DNA from: Devosia ginsengisoli
GTDB lineage: Bacteria; Pseudomonadota; Alphaproteobacteria; Rhizobiales; Devosiaceae
DNA: 64,000 nt
Assembly: GCF_024707105.1 (NCBI RefSeq)
Contig: NZ_JANQAJ010000011.1
Location: 941,488 to 1,005,487, forward strand
Direction: 5' to 3'
The notes beneath the pieces are model-generated. The model was not told the DNA's origin. It ran no database searches and saw only the letters and a list, made by a program, of their open reading frames with translations. The translations under genes were made by a program, and so were the position numbers. This document shows, in pieces, positions 1 through 9,378 of the stretch (position 1 is its first letter; every line of letters starts with the position of its first letter).

Positions 1-2
1 AC

Positions 3-251
3 CTATGCGGGTTGGGGCGCGAGATCATCATCGAGGGGCCGCTGGCGCGAAATGCGCTGTTCGGGCAGGCACTGGCGCGGCTGGCGGGGGTCCCCGTGAG
101 CGCGTCGGGCGATGCGACGGGGACGAGCCTGGGGGCCAGCATGCTGTTTGGTGCAGGCGAAGGGCATGCTGCGGCGGGGGCGCCGATTGTGCCGCTCGAT
201 GTGCCCGGCTTCGACGCTTATGCGCAACGCTGGCGCGACGCCACCGCCTAG
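3..251 (+). CDS. FGGY-family carbohydrate kinase, C-terminal fragment
   Basis: Only the last 82 or so codons are present; the gene starts before the window. The readable part has GREIIIEGPLARN followed by an alanine/glycine-rich helix and the phrase GTSLGASMLFGAG. This matches the C-terminal ATPase lobe of FGGY kinases such as fuculokinase, rhamnulokinase and xylulokinase, which phosphorylate sugars in the cytoplasm. Substrate cannot be assigned without the N-terminal sugar-binding half. The reading frame runs off the left edge without a stop. Confidence 0.7.
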   Translation, partial: LCGLGREIIIEGPLARNALFGQALARLAGVPVSASGDATGTSLGASMLFGAGEGHAAAGAPIVPLDVPGFDAYAQRWRDATA

Positions 252-322
252 CAGCCTTGCGCCCATGGAGGATGCGGGCCAGGCTTCCGGCGCCCATATA
301 GAGGGCAGCATGGAGGTTTGGC

Positions 323-1603
323 ATGGCACGGCATCGGGTGGTCATCGTCGGCAGCGGGTTTGGCGGGCTGGCGGCAGCACAGGCGCTTGATGGCGCTGCA
401 GTTGATGTGACGCTGATCGACCGGCGCAACCACCACCTGTTCCAGCCCCTGCTCTATCAGGTGGCGACGGCTTCGCTCAGCACATCGGAAATCGCCTGGC
501 CCATTCGCCATATCCTGCGCAAGCGGGGCGAAGTCATGACCCTGCTGGCGACGGTGACCGGAGTGGATACGGCAAACAAGGCCGTCGTGCTGGAGGATGG
601 CACCAGGGTTCCCTATGACAGCCTGATCCTCGCGACCGGGGCGCGGCATGCCTATTTCGGGCATGACGACTGGGAGAAATTCGCGCCGGGCCTCAAGACG
701 CTGGAAGACGCGACGACCATTCGCCGCAAGCTGTTGCTGGCCTTCGAGGCCGCCGAGCGCGAGAGCGATCCAGACAAAAGGCGGGCGCTGCTGACTTTCG
801 TCATCATCGGGGCGGGGCCGACGGGGGTCGAACTGGCCGGGGCCATTGTCGAACTGGCGCGGGAGACGCTCAAGGGCGAATTCCGCAGCATCCTGCCCGG
901 CGAGGCACAGGTGGTGCTGATCGAGGGCGGGCAACGCGTGCTGGCCAATTTCAAGCCGGAACTATCGGATTATGCGCTCAAGGCGCTGCGCGAGCTGGGC
1001 GTGACGGTGGAGCTGGGCGAAGCCGTCAGCGCGGTGGATGACGCGGGCGTGGTCTATGGCGGCAAGAGGCTGGATGCGGCGACCGTCATCTGGGCCGCCG
1101 GCGTGCAGGCTTCGCCGGCGGCGAAATGGCTGGGAGTGGAGCCGGACCGGGCGGGCCGGGTGAAGGTCGAGGCGGACCTGACGGTACCTGGGCATCCCGA
1201 TATCTTCGTGGTCGGCGATACGGCGACGATCACCATGCCTGACGGCAAGCCGGTGCCCGGCGTGGGCGACGGGGCCAAGCAGGGCGGCAAGCATGCGGCA
1301 CGGGTGATCCGGGCGCGGCTGGCGGGCGGCACCGCGGCCAAACCGTTCCGCTACAAGCATGCGGGGGACCTGGCCACGATCGGCAAGCGGGCGGCGGTTA
1401 TCGATTTCGGCTGGATCCAGCTCAAGGGCTGGATCGCCTGGTGGGCCTGGGGACTGGCGCATATCTACTTCCTGATCGACACCAAGAACCGGCTGGCCGT
1501 GGCGCTGAGTTGGCTGTGGATCTATCTCAGCGGCCAGCGCAGCGCCCGGCTGATCACGCAGGGCGACGCAGAGAAGGCACCGGTCCGGGAGAGTGAGGCT
1601 TAG
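323..1603 (+). CDS. ndh: Type II NADH dehydrogenase (NAD(P)/FAD-dependent oxidoreductase)
   Basis: 426 aa. It is a membrane-associated, non-proton-pumping NADH:quinone oxidoreductase that feeds electrons to the respiratory chain. Two dinucleotide folds are visible: an N-terminal FAD site VVIVGSGFGGLAAAQAL near residues 5-21 and an NADH site FVIIGAGPTGVELAGAI near 155-171. The late FAD-contacting stretch IFVVGDTATI is also present. The C-terminus is tryptophan-rich and amphipathic (WIAWWAWGLAHIYFLIDTKN), as expected for membrane docking in NDH-2. GGAGG at 312-316 lies upstream of the ATG and supports this start. The stop overlaps the convergent DMT transporter by four bases. Confidence 0.93.
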   Translation: MARHRVVIVGSGFGGLAAAQALDGAAVDVTLIDRRNHHLFQPLLYQVATASLSTSEIAWPIRHILRKRGEVMTLLATVTGVDTANKAVVLEDGTRVPYDSLILATGARHAYFGHDDWEKFAPGLKTLEDATTIRRKLLLAFEAAERESDPDKRRALLTFVIIGAGPTGVELAGAIVELARETLKGEFRSILPGEAQVVLIEGGQRVLANFKPELSDYALKALRELGVTVELGEAVSAVDDAGVVYGGKRLDAATVIWAAGVQASPAAKWLGVEPDRAGRVKVEADLTVPGHPDIFVVGDTATITMPDGKPVPGVGDGAKQGGKHAARVIRARLAGGTAAKPFRYKHAGDLATIGKRAAVIDFGWIQLKGWIAWWAWGLAHIYFLIDTKNRLAVALSWLWIYLSGQRSARLITQGDAEKAPVRESEA

Positions 1604-2517
1604 CGCTCCACGGCTTCCACCGCGGTGGTGGCCTTGTGCAGAGCGCGTTCACGGAGCCAGATGTAGAGGCCGCTGGCGATGACGATGGGGGCGCCCAGAT
1701 AGAGCCAGATATCGGGCGGCTGGTTGAAGATGATCCAGCTCGAGGCGGCCATGAAGATGATCTGGAGATAGGAGAACGGCGCCAGCACCGAGGCGGGGGC
1801 GAAGCCATGCGCCACGGTGATGAGCTGATGGCCGATGAAGCCGAAAATCCCCACGGTGAAGAAGGCGATCCAGACCGAAGGTTCTGACGGCCAGACCCAG
1901 AAGGGGATGGCGAGGGGCGCGAGGAGAACCGTGGCGAAGAAGCCGACATAGAATTGCTGGGTGGCGGCGGAGTCATGCGCCGCCATGCGGCGGGTCAGCA
2001 GGAAATAGAAGGCGGAGAAGACCGCGGCGGCGAGGCACAGCAGGGCCGCCGGATGGAAAGCCTCAGTGCCGGGGCGGACGATGACCAGGATGCCGATGAA
2101 GCCCACGCCAATGGCGGTCCAGCGCCGCCAGCCGACCTGTTCGCCCAGGAGCGGCACCGACAGCGCACAGAGAAAGAGCGGCATGGTGAAGGAGATGGCG
2201 CCGGTGACTGTCAGCGGCAGATAGCGCACGGCAAGGAAATTGCCGGTGGTGGCGCCGAGCAGCATGGCGGCGCGCAGGGCCTGCATCCTGAAGCTGGCAG
2301 TGCGGGCAAGGCCGGTGCCGTGCCTGGGCAGGTTGATGCCGAGCACCAGGACCAGATGCAGGGCATAGCGCAGGAAGACGATCTGCAGGACCGGAATGCC
2401 GCCGAGGGCCAGCCATTTGGCCGAGCTGTCTATGCAGGTGAACATGAGATAGGCGGCGAGCGCGAGCCCGATGCCCAACAGGCGACGGTCGCCGATGGGC
2501 GCTGTGATGGTCGACAT
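1600..2517 (-). CDS. DMT superfamily (EamA) transporter
   Basis: About 305 aa, with two EamA repeats making roughly ten hydrophobic segments. Each half has the usual drug/metabolite-transporter pattern, for example LPLTVTGAISFTMPLFLCAL ending repeat 1 and FAPASVLAPFSYLQIIF in repeat 2. It is likely an inner-membrane exporter of small metabolites; the substrate is unknown. The open frame reaches back to 2559, but ATG at 2517 (MSTITAPIGDRR) is preferred because the longer leader is arginine/proline-rich and unlike the family. It is convergent with ndh. Confidence 0.85.
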   Translation of the reverse strand: MSTITAPIGDRRLLGIGLALAAYLMFTCIDSSAKWLALGGIPVLQIVFLRYALHLVLVLGINLPRHGTGLARTASFRMQALRAAMLLGATTGNFLAVRYLPLTVTGAISFTMPLFLCALSVPLLGEQVGWRRWTAIGVGFIGILVIVRPGTEAFHPAALLCLAAAVFSAFYFLLTRRMAAHDSAATQQFYVGFFATVLLAPLAIPFWVWPSEPSVWIAFFTVGIFGFIGHQLITVAHGFAPASVLAPFSYLQIIFMAASSWIIFNQPPDIWLYLGAPIVIASGLYIWLRERALHKATTAVEAVER

Positions 2518-2627
2518 GGCGGTTCCGAAGGGACCGCGCGGATGGGCGCGGCGTTGCACTAGCGTTGGAAGATGCGGGGCGTCCTGTCAATGGAAACTTG
2601 TATGGAAGAAGGTGGCCATTCAGCAGC

Positions 2628-2714
2628 CCTCATGGTGAGCCTGTCGAACCACGAGGGCGTGGCACACCAGCCTCCACTCGCTCGACCTCGTGGTTCGACA
2701 AGCTCACCATGAGG
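2628..2714. repeat. REP-like inverted repeat, family 1, copy 1
   Basis: Two about 29-bp arms face each other: CCTCATGGTGAGCCTGTCG at the left and its near-perfect reverse complement ending at 2714. A short unique spacer separates them. The same pair recurs at about 24511-24641, 35254-35340 and 58673-58758, always between genes. It lies in the 229-bp gap between the DMT transporter and the beta-mannosidase gene; nothing else was recognised there. Confidence 0.85.
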
Positions 2715-2746
2715 TCTCGTAGGCCACGGCGAAGCCTGTTACTCCC

Positions 2747-5221
2747 CTAGAACGTATCGCGCAGGTTGCGGACTTTGAGCGACTGGACCAGTTCGGCCGG
2801 CGACGGGGTGGCGCCGTGGCGGGGGGTGAAGGTGAGTTCGGTCTGGCGGCCCGGCAGGAGCGTCACGGCATTGTCGGAGAAATAGCCGGGGATATCGACG
2901 CTGGCGGTGACGAACAAAGCCGGCTTGTCGCTGGTAAGGGTCAGCACGAAATTTCCATCCACATCGGACCAAGCGGCGCGGACCTTGGGCTCGACCAGTT
3001 CGTAGGCCTTGTAGGGCTTGGGGAAATAGTCGTTTTCGCCCAGGAGATTGCCCGAGGCATCGCGCCAGGAGAAGAACAGGAATTCGTCTTCGGCGAGATC
3101 GGCGGTCTGAAGCGTGGTGACGCTGATGGCGGCATCGGGACCGATGGCTGTATTGCCGGAGAAGACCTTGCGGTCGCCGCCGCCCACTTTGACGGCACGG
3201 ATTTCGAGGGCGACGGTTACCGGCTTGCCGGTATCGTTGATGCCGCGGAAAGTGATTTCGGCATTATCCGGGCTCGGCACGGCGACGATGTTGACAGGCA
3301 GGAAGAAGCGCTTGGCCATATATTGCAGCAGCTTCCACTGCCCGCCGTAATCGAGGCTGGACCAGGAGGCGACCGGCCAGATGTCGTTGATCTGCCAGAA
3401 CAGGGTGCCCATGCAGCGCGGCTTGGTGGAGCGCCAGTATTCGATGGCGGTCTTGATGGCGAGACCCTGCTGGATCTGGCTCAAAAACACCATCTGGTCG
3501 AAATCGCGCGGGAAGCGGAAATAGCGCGTCATGGTCTCGAGGATACGCGCATTGCCGCCATTGTTGCGCTGGTGGTTTTCCATGACCGGGGAGGACGGGT
3601 TGCGATCCTTTTCCTCGGCGAAACTCTCGATGACATTCATCGAGGTGAAGGACTGGAAGCCGAATTCGGAGGCGAAGCGCGGATTGACGCTGCGATAGGC
3701 GTCGAAGCTCTTGGCCGAATGCCAGACATCCCAATAATGGGTGTCACCCCGCGTATCGGCGTGCCAGCCGTCGGAGAAATCGAGATAGCCCATGGAGGGC
3801 GAGGACGGCCAGAAGCGGCGGGCCGGGTCTTCGTCCTCGACGATATTGCCGAGCATGGAATTGAGCCGGTCGTAATTGGCGACGTAGCGCTCGGGAGCTG
3901 CCTTGGTCTCGGGATACCAGCTCAGCGAGCCGATCACCTCGTTGTCGCCGCACCAGAGGGCAATGGAAGCATGGTGGCTGAGGCGGCGCACCTGCTGGGT
4001 GATTTCGGTGCGGACATTGTCGAGGAAGGGCCGGTCGGACGGGTAGCTCATGCAGGCGAACATGAAATCGTGCCAGAGCAGGATGCCGAGTTCGTCGCAG
4101 AGCTCGTAGAAATAGTCGGGCTCGTACTGCCCGCCGCCCCAGATGCGGAGCATGTTCATATTGGCGGCTTTGGCGCTTTCGAGCAGGTCGCGGATGACCG
4201 CTGGCGTGATGCGCGAGGGAATGGCGTCGGCGGGAATCCAGTTGGCGCCCATCATGGTGATGTCGCGGCCATTGATGCGGCATTTGAAAGTGTGGTCGAT
4301 CTCGTCGGGCTCGACGACCCATTCGAGCTTGCGCAGGCCGATCTGTCTTGTGGTCTTTTCGCCTTCGAGGTCGGTCACCAGTTCATAGAGCGGCTGGGCG
4401 CCCTGCCCCGCCGGCCACCACAGTTTGGGATCGTGGATGGTGACATTGTGGGTGAAGACATTCTCGCCCGGCTGCACCGAGACCTTGTCCGATATCACCT
4501 GGCCATCGATGGTGTGTTCAAGTTCCACTTCACCCTGGGCGAAGGCGAAAAGGCGAGTCTTTATCGACAGTTCGACCGACTTGTTGCCATGGGCCTGATC
4601 GACCTGGACGCTCTCCTGCCGAGCCAGACGCGACTTGCGCAGGCTCATCGTGCCATAGACGCCGATGGGCATGAGGCAGATGCCCCAGTCCCAACCGGCA
4701 TGGCAGGCCGCCTTGCGGATGAAGTTCATATGGATGCCCTTCAACCCATTGGTCATGTAATTGTAGGTGAAGGGGATCGGGAAAGGATGCGCGTCGGCGC
4801 GGGCCTTGGCGACGTCGGGGGCGATGGCGAATTCGATCCGCAAAGTGTTGTCGCCTTCGCGCACCCTGCCGGTTACGTCGATATCGTTGCGGAGGAAGCT
4901 GTTCTGCGTGTTGGCGACGACTTCACCATTGAGCAGGATGGTGGCGATGCAATCCACTTCGCTGAGGGTCAGCGTCAGGTAGCCGTCGATATCGGCGGCG
5001 CTGGCGGTAAAGCTGCGCTCGACCGACCAGGCGGTCTCGTTGACCCACATCACCGTCTTTTCGTTTTCGCCGAAATAGGGATCGGGGATGGCCTTGGCGG
5101 CCAGCAAGGCGGTGTGGACGTCGCCCGGCAGGGTGATCGGCGCCGTGAGGTCTGATGTGGGCGAGGACAGGGTAAAGTCACCCGCCAAAGAGATTTCAGA
5201 ATAAACCAAACCAGCCACCAT
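2747..5221 (-). CDS. Beta-mannosidase (glycoside hydrolase family 2)
   Basis: 824 aa. It is expected to release mannose from the non-reducing end of beta-mannosides. The N-terminal jelly-roll has LPGDVHTALL and a galactose-binding-like region. An immunoglobulin-like domain and a TIM barrel (DITMMGANWIPAD, MLRIWGGGQYE) follow. The acid/base is probably E428 in CGDNEVIGSL and the nucleophile E519 in ASEFGFQS. No signal peptide is evident, so it is probably cytoplasmic and works on imported oligosaccharides. ATG at 5221 is chosen because AAGGAG precedes it. The frame is open back to 5305, but that extension crosses a LacI-type palindrome. The usual ABC sugar transporter is not next to it. Confidence 0.9.
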   Translation of the reverse strand: MVAGLVYSEISLAGDFTLSSPTSDLTAPITLPGDVHTALLAAKAIPDPYFGENEKTVMWVNETAWSVERSFTASAADIDGYLTLTLSEVDCIATILLNGEVVANTQNSFLRNDIDVTGRVREGDNTLRIEFAIAPDVAKARADAHPFPIPFTYNYMTNGLKGIHMNFIRKAACHAGWDWGICLMPIGVYGTMSLRKSRLARQESVQVDQAHGNKSVELSIKTRLFAFAQGEVELEHTIDGQVISDKVSVQPGENVFTHNVTIHDPKLWWPAGQGAQPLYELVTDLEGEKTTRQIGLRKLEWVVEPDEIDHTFKCRINGRDITMMGANWIPADAIPSRITPAVIRDLLESAKAANMNMLRIWGGGQYEPDYFYELCDELGILLWHDFMFACMSYPSDRPFLDNVRTEITQQVRRLSHHASIALWCGDNEVIGSLSWYPETKAAPERYVANYDRLNSMLGNIVEDEDPARRFWPSSPSMGYLDFSDGWHADTRGDTHYWDVWHSAKSFDAYRSVNPRFASEFGFQSFTSMNVIESFAEEKDRNPSSPVMENHQRNNGGNARILETMTRYFRFPRDFDQMVFLSQIQQGLAIKTAIEYWRSTKPRCMGTLFWQINDIWPVASWSSLDYGGQWKLLQYMAKRFFLPVNIVAVPSPDNAEITFRGINDTGKPVTVALEIRAVKVGGGDRKVFSGNTAIGPDAAISVTTLQTADLAEDEFLFFSWRDASGNLLGENDYFPKPYKAYELVEPKVRAAWSDVDGNFVLTLTSDKPALFVTASVDIPGYFSDNAVTLLPGRQTELTFTPRHGATPSPAELVQSLKVRNLRDTF

Positions 5222-5237
5222 CGATCTCCTTGCGGGT

Positions 5238-5253
5238 CTGCAATCGATTGCAG
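5238..5253. promoter_or_regulatory. LacI-family operator upstream of the beta-mannosidase gene
   Basis: CTGCAATCGATTGCAG is a perfect 16-bp palindrome. It contains the AANCGNTT core typical of LacI-family operators. It ends 16 bp upstream of the beta-mannosidase ATG on the minus strand, a position suited to repression. No lacI-type gene is in the window, so the regulator would act in trans or lie elsewhere. Confidence 0.65.
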
Positions 5254-5338
5254 GTGATAGTCGCTCGCCGGGAAAGTGCCAATGGCTTTCTCCGGCGCGC
5301 GACAAAAAATGGGGCGCGCGGACCTGGGTTACGCACCG

Positions 5339-6511
5339 TCAATCTTCCAGCGACACCGAATTGGCGGCTTCGATGGCAGGCTTGAGGATCACGTCGCCCG
5401 GCAGGCGCGCCACGAGCCGGTTCATCAGATGCATGAAGCCGATACCCAGGCGTGACGTCGGCACATAGCCATGCGTCGCCATCTGCGCCAGTTTCTGGCT
5501 CTTGCCGACGAAAGGACGCATGCGTGCCTCGTAGCGGGCAAAGGCAGCTCCGTGATCGCCAGCGGCCCGTTCGAGTTCCCGAGCCAGCACATAGGCACCC
5601 GTTACCGCCATGCCCGACCCCATGCCGGACAGTGGCGTAGCACAAAAGGCCGCGTCGCCCAACAACGCCACCCTGCCCTTCGACCAGCCATCCATGCGCA
5701 CCTGGCTGACACTGTCGAAGTAGAATTCTTCCGAGGCCAGCATTTCCGGCAGGATGCGCGGCACGGCCCAGCCCTGGCCCTCATAAAGATCCGCCACGAT
5801 GCGCTTCTGGGCCTGGACATCCCGATGGTCATAGTCGAGCGGATCGGCGTGGAAGAAGAACAGGGCGCGCGCCTCGCTGTTCTGCCGGGCGGGATAGACC
5901 GACAGGATGGTGCCCGGGGCATTGAACATCTTGCCCGAATAGCGGAGGCCCAGCAGGTTGGGAATGCGCGCCACGGCCAGATAGAGCCCAAGATGATGCA
6001 GAAACTGCTGCTCGGGCCCGAACGCCAGGCGGCGGACTCCCGAATGCTGCCCGTCCGCACCAATCACCAGACCAAAGCGGCGACTTTCGCCACTCTGAAA
6101 CTGGACGGCAACGCCGTCCGCGTCCTGATTCAGGGCCGCAATGGCGTCGCCGAAGCGATATTCGACGCGGTCGCGCGTCGCCTCGTAGAGAATGTGGACC
6201 AGGTCACCGCGCATGATCTCCACCTCGCCACTGGCAAAGCTGGCCGGCATGACGGCCCGGCTGCGATCGCGCGCATCGACATAGTGCATGTCGCCCTGAT
6301 GCGTCGCCTGACGCTCGATCTCCGGCAGCAGGTCCATGCGACGCAAAACCTCACGCGAAACTCCACGAAAATCCACGGCGTGGCCGGCGATGCGCGGGGC
6401 TTGTGACCGCTCGACCACGGTCGGCACGAAACCACGCCGGGCAAGCCAGAATGCCAGGGCCGGGCCTGCAATGCCGGCGCCGGAAATCAGAACGGAATTG
6501 TCGGTATTCAT
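5339..6511 (-). CDS. FAD-dependent monooxygenase (PHBH/TetX-like flavoprotein)
   Basis: 390 aa. A group A flavoprotein hydroxylase, using NAD(P)H and O2 on an aromatic or polyketide-like substrate that cannot be named from sequence. Motifs: GxGxxG as ISGAGIAGPALAFWLARRG near residue 8, the DG motif as IGADGQHSGVRRL, and the GD motif as LLGDAAFCATPLSGMGSGMA. GAGGAGAGG stands before ATG 6511, which decides the start; the frame is open back to 6583 across the operators. It is divergent from a TetR-type gene with paired palindromes between, an arrangement typical of an inducible detoxification or catabolic enzyme. Confidence 0.87.
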   Translation of the reverse strand: MNTDNSVLISGAGIAGPALAFWLARRGFVPTVVERSQAPRIAGHAVDFRGVSREVLRRMDLLPEIERQATHQGDMHYVDARDRSRAVMPASFASGEVEIMRGDLVHILYEATRDRVEYRFGDAIAALNQDADGVAVQFQSGESRRFGLVIGADGQHSGVRRLAFGPEQQFLHHLGLYLAVARIPNLLGLRYSGKMFNAPGTILSVYPARQNSEARALFFFHADPLDYDHRDVQAQKRIVADLYEGQGWAVPRILPEMLASEEFYFDSVSQVRMDGWSKGRVALLGDAAFCATPLSGMGSGMAVTGAYVLARELERAAGDHGAAFARYEARMRPFVGKSQKLAQMATHGYVPTSRLGIGFMHLMNRLVARLPGDVILKPAIEAANSVSLED

Positions 6512-6540
6512 CAAACCTCTCCTCGTTGCATGGCGCGATC

Positions 6541-6590
6541 TATACGACCGTATAATACATATGTATAGATCAAATTCATACAAACGTGTA
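6541..6590. promoter_or_regulatory. Divergent regulatory region with palindromic operators
   Basis: Between the monooxygenase and the TetR gene lie three dyads: TATACG-AC-CGTATA (6541-6554), ATACATATGTAT (6555-6566, perfect) and TACA-AACG-TGTA (6579-6590). A TATAAT hexamer on the plus strand (6551-6556) overlaps the first two. The AT-rich patch stands out in a GC-rich background. These are probably binding sites for the adjacent TetR-family repressor controlling both genes. Confidence 0.6.
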
Positions 6591-6664
6591 AATTTTTGCT
6601 CCGGGTGCTATGGAGGAGTCGGGCACCGGGCCGGCAGGCCTGAAGTGAATGGAGAAATGGAAGC

Positions 6665-7249
6665 GTGGGACACCGGGAAGACCTGATGAGAGGGGCGAAG
6701 AAGTGCCTGCTGGAGCTGGGTTATGCGCGCACCACAGCGCGCGACATCGTTGCCGCCTCGGGAACCAATCTGGCCTCGATCGGCTATCATTTCGGCTCGA
6801 AGGACGCCCTGATGGCGGCCGCGATGATGGAACTGATGGGCGACTGGGGTGACCGGTTCTCGCCACCCAGCATGCGCGATGTGGAAATGTCCTCGCTGCA
6901 GCGCTTTTCCGAGGCCTGGCAGCGACTGATCGAGCAGTTCGCCGCCGACCCGCAATTGCTGATTGCGAGCTTTGAGATATTCGCGCAAATCCAGCGGCTG
7001 CCGAACCTCAAGGCGATGCTGGCCGGAGCCTACGAACAATTGCGCGGAGAGCTGGCGCTGGACTTCCTGACGCCCACACCCGATTTGGAGGGCAAGAGGT
7101 TCAGGGCGGTGAGTTCCTTGCTGCTGGCATTACTATCCGGGCTGGCGGCGCAGTACCTGGCCGACCCCGAACGGGCACCCACGGTCGACGAGATCGTCGA
7201 CGGCCTGCGATATATCGGCCGGTCACTGGACGCGCTGGCGGGAGAATAG
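6665..7249 (+). CDS. TetR/AcrR family transcriptional regulator
   Basis: 194 aa. The N-terminal helix-turn-helix is clear: TTARDIVAASGTNLASIGYHFGSKDAL (split here as TTARDIVAASG and IGYHFGSKDAL, residues about 23-49). The C-terminal ligand domain is helical and not assignable to a ligand. The start is GTG at 6665 with GGAG about ten bases upstream; no in-frame ATG precedes the HTH. It is divergent from the FAD monooxygenase and most likely represses it and itself. Confidence 0.87.
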   Translation: MGHREDLMRGAKKCLLELGYARTTARDIVAASGTNLASIGYHFGSKDALMAAAMMELMGDWGDRFSPPSMRDVEMSSLQRFSEAWQRLIEQFAADPQLLIASFEIFAQIQRLPNLKAMLAGAYEQLRGELALDFLTPTPDLEGKRFRAVSSLLLALLSGLAAQYLADPERAPTVDEIVDGLRYIGRSLDALAGE

Positions 7250-7392
7250 CGTCGCTGACGCCGGTTGCCGGTTATTGCATCGTTGTTATGTTCGGATTCC
7301 GAGCCAAATACCTGAATCAGGCCGGCTCGTTTACACATGTATTAGGGTTTGCCCCGGTAACGTCGACGGGTGAGCAAGGAGCTCGTCGGGCT

Positions 7393-9360
7393 ATGAAGAG
7401 GCTAGTGCAGTACTTTGCCGTTCCGGACGACCCGGAACTGGTGCAGGCACAGGCCCTTGCCTTCGGCCGGCAGGTGCCGCTGATGTATGGCATCCTGCTG
7501 GTCAATTCGTTGGCGCTGGCCGCGACCCATACAAGCGCTCCCGACCTGCTGCGGCTCTATGTGCCGGGTCTGCTGACGCTGGTCTGCCTGGTCCGCATCG
7601 CCGTCTGGTGGCGGTCGCGCGGTGGCGGCATCACCTATTCCAAGGCCCGCCGGCTGCTGCGCAGCACGTTGTGGGTATCGGCCCTGCTCGGCATCGGCTT
7701 TTCGAGCTGGGCGCTGAGCCTTTATCCCTATGGCGGGCCGTATCAGCAATCGCATATCGCCTTCTATATGGGCATTACCAGCATTGGCTGCGTCTATTGC
7801 CTGATGCATCTGCGCGGAGCGGCGACGATGGTGGCGCTCAGCGTCATCATTCCCTTCGTGGTGTTTTTCGTCGTGAGCGGCAACCTGGTCTTCGGCGCCC
7901 TGGCGGTCAACCTGGTGCTGGTGGTCGGCGCGCTGATGGTGGTGCTGCTCAACAATTACCGGGATTTCGGCGCGCTGGTGGCATCGCGTGGCGAGATGGA
8001 GCGCAAGCAGGCCGAAACCCAGCGCCTGTCGGATGAAAACCATCGGCTGGCCAATGTGGACAGCCTGACCGGGCTGCCGAACAGCCGCTCGTTCGAGCGA
8101 CACCTGCAGGCGGCGTTGGACCAGGCCGAGGCGGACCAGACCCGGATCGGCGTGGCGCGGCTGGATATCGACAGCTTCAAATCAATCAATGACATATTCG
8201 GCCAGGTGATCGGCGACCGCGTGCTGGTGGAGATCACCAAACGCATCAATGCGCTGCGCCGGCCCTCGACTTTCGTGGCGCGGCTGGGCTCGAACAGTTT
8301 TGCGCTGATCCTGCCAGAGATGAGTGACGAGGCGGCTTTGCAGGCCTGTGGCGACGTGCTGACCGAAGCCATGCGGCCAGCATTCGCGTTCAAGGTCGGC
8401 ACGGTGCATCTGTCGGCCTCGGCCGGCCTGGCGGTGTCACAGCCCGGCGATACGGCCGATATGCTGTTCGACCGGGCGGACTATGCGACCGGCGTGGCCA
8501 AGCGTGACGCCAGGGGCCGCGCGCTGGTGTTTTCGGAGCGGCATGCGGATGAACTGAGCCGGGTGCGGCGGATGGAACATGCGCTGCATACGGCCGATCT
8601 CGACGCGGAAATCTACATCCTGTTCCAGCCGCAATTCGATATCGCGCTAAACCGGACGACCGGCTACGAAGTGCTGGCGCGCTGGCGCAGCCCTGACCTG
8701 GGCGAGGTATCGCCGGGCGAATTCATTCCCCTGGCCGAGCGGACGGGGATGATCTCCAAGATCACCCAGACCGTGTTGCGCAAGGCGCTGGCGATGTCGG
8801 GAACCCTGCCCAAGCCACTGCGCCTGTCGGTGAACCTGTCGGCGCATGACCTGGGCTCGACCACGGCCATGGAAGCCATCGCCATGCTGGTGGAGCAGGC
8901 CGGCAGGCCATGCCGCGTGGATTTCGAGATCACAGAAACTGCCGTCATGCGCGATATCGGCCAGGCCAATGAAGGGCTGCTGGCCCTGCTGGCACTGGGT
9001 TCGCGCATCGCGCTCGACGATTTCGGCACGGGCCATTCGAGCCTGACCCACGTGCAGAAGCTGCCGCTCGATCGCATCAAGGTGGATCGCAGCTTCGTCA
9101 AGGAAGTCACCAGCGACCCGACCAGCCGGGCCATCATCAAGACCACGGTCGATCTCTGCCGGAACCTGGGCATTTCCTGCGTGTTCGAGGGCATCGAGAC
9201 GGAGGAACAGCTCGACGCCCTGCTCGGCCTCGGCGGCACGGTGATGCAGGGTTACCTGTTCGGCCGGCCGATGAGCGCGGACAAGGTGCTCGAGCATATC
9301 GCGGACGAGAATCAGGGCTGGCAGCGGCATCGCCGCCGGATATTCGGCGCGGCGAGCTGA
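7393..9360 (+). CDS. Membrane GGDEF/EAL protein; GGDEF degenerate, EAL likely active (c-di-GMP phosphodiesterase)
   Basis: 655 aa. The N-terminal third has several membrane helices (a MASE-like sensor region), followed by a GGDEF domain and an EAL domain. The cyclase signature is replaced by RLGSNSFAL, so cyclase activity is unlikely. The EAL domain keeps YEVLARW (EVL variant), the metal-binding ALDDFGTGHSS, KVDRSFVKE and FEGIETEEQL, which suggests working cyclic-di-GMP hydrolysis. The start is ATG 7393, with AAGGAG about twelve bases upstream; the frame is open from 7288 but that leader is not conserved-looking. Confidence 0.88.
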   Translation: MKRLVQYFAVPDDPELVQAQALAFGRQVPLMYGILLVNSLALAATHTSAPDLLRLYVPGLLTLVCLVRIAVWWRSRGGGITYSKARRLLRSTLWVSALLGIGFSSWALSLYPYGGPYQQSHIAFYMGITSIGCVYCLMHLRGAATMVALSVIIPFVVFFVVSGNLVFGALAVNLVLVVGALMVVLLNNYRDFGALVASRGEMERKQAETQRLSDENHRLANVDSLTGLPNSRSFERHLQAALDQAEADQTRIGVARLDIDSFKSINDIFGQVIGDRVLVEITKRINALRRPSTFVARLGSNSFALILPEMSDEAALQACGDVLTEAMRPAFAFKVGTVHLSASAGLAVSQPGDTADMLFDRADYATGVAKRDARGRALVFSERHADELSRVRRMEHALHTADLDAEIYILFQPQFDIALNRTTGYEVLARWRSPDLGEVSPGEFIPLAERTGMISKITQTVLRKALAMSGTLPKPLRLSVNLSAHDLGSTTAMEAIAMLVEQAGRPCRVDFEITETAVMRDIGQANEGLLALLALGSRIALDDFGTGHSSLTHVQKLPLDRIKVDRSFVKEVTSDPTSRAIIKTTVDLCRNLGISCVFEGIETEEQLDALLGLGGTVMQGYLFGRPMSADKVLEHIADENQGWQRHRRRIFGAAS

Positions 9361-9378
9361 GGGCTCCACCGTGGTGGC

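Noticed and set aside
2816-5155. Long open frame on the plus strand opposite the beta-mannosidase gene (779 codons)
   Set aside because: The minus strand has the full GH2 protein with catalytic residues; the opposite frame has biased G/D/E/V composition and no family pattern, as expected for mirror frames in GC-rich coding DNA.
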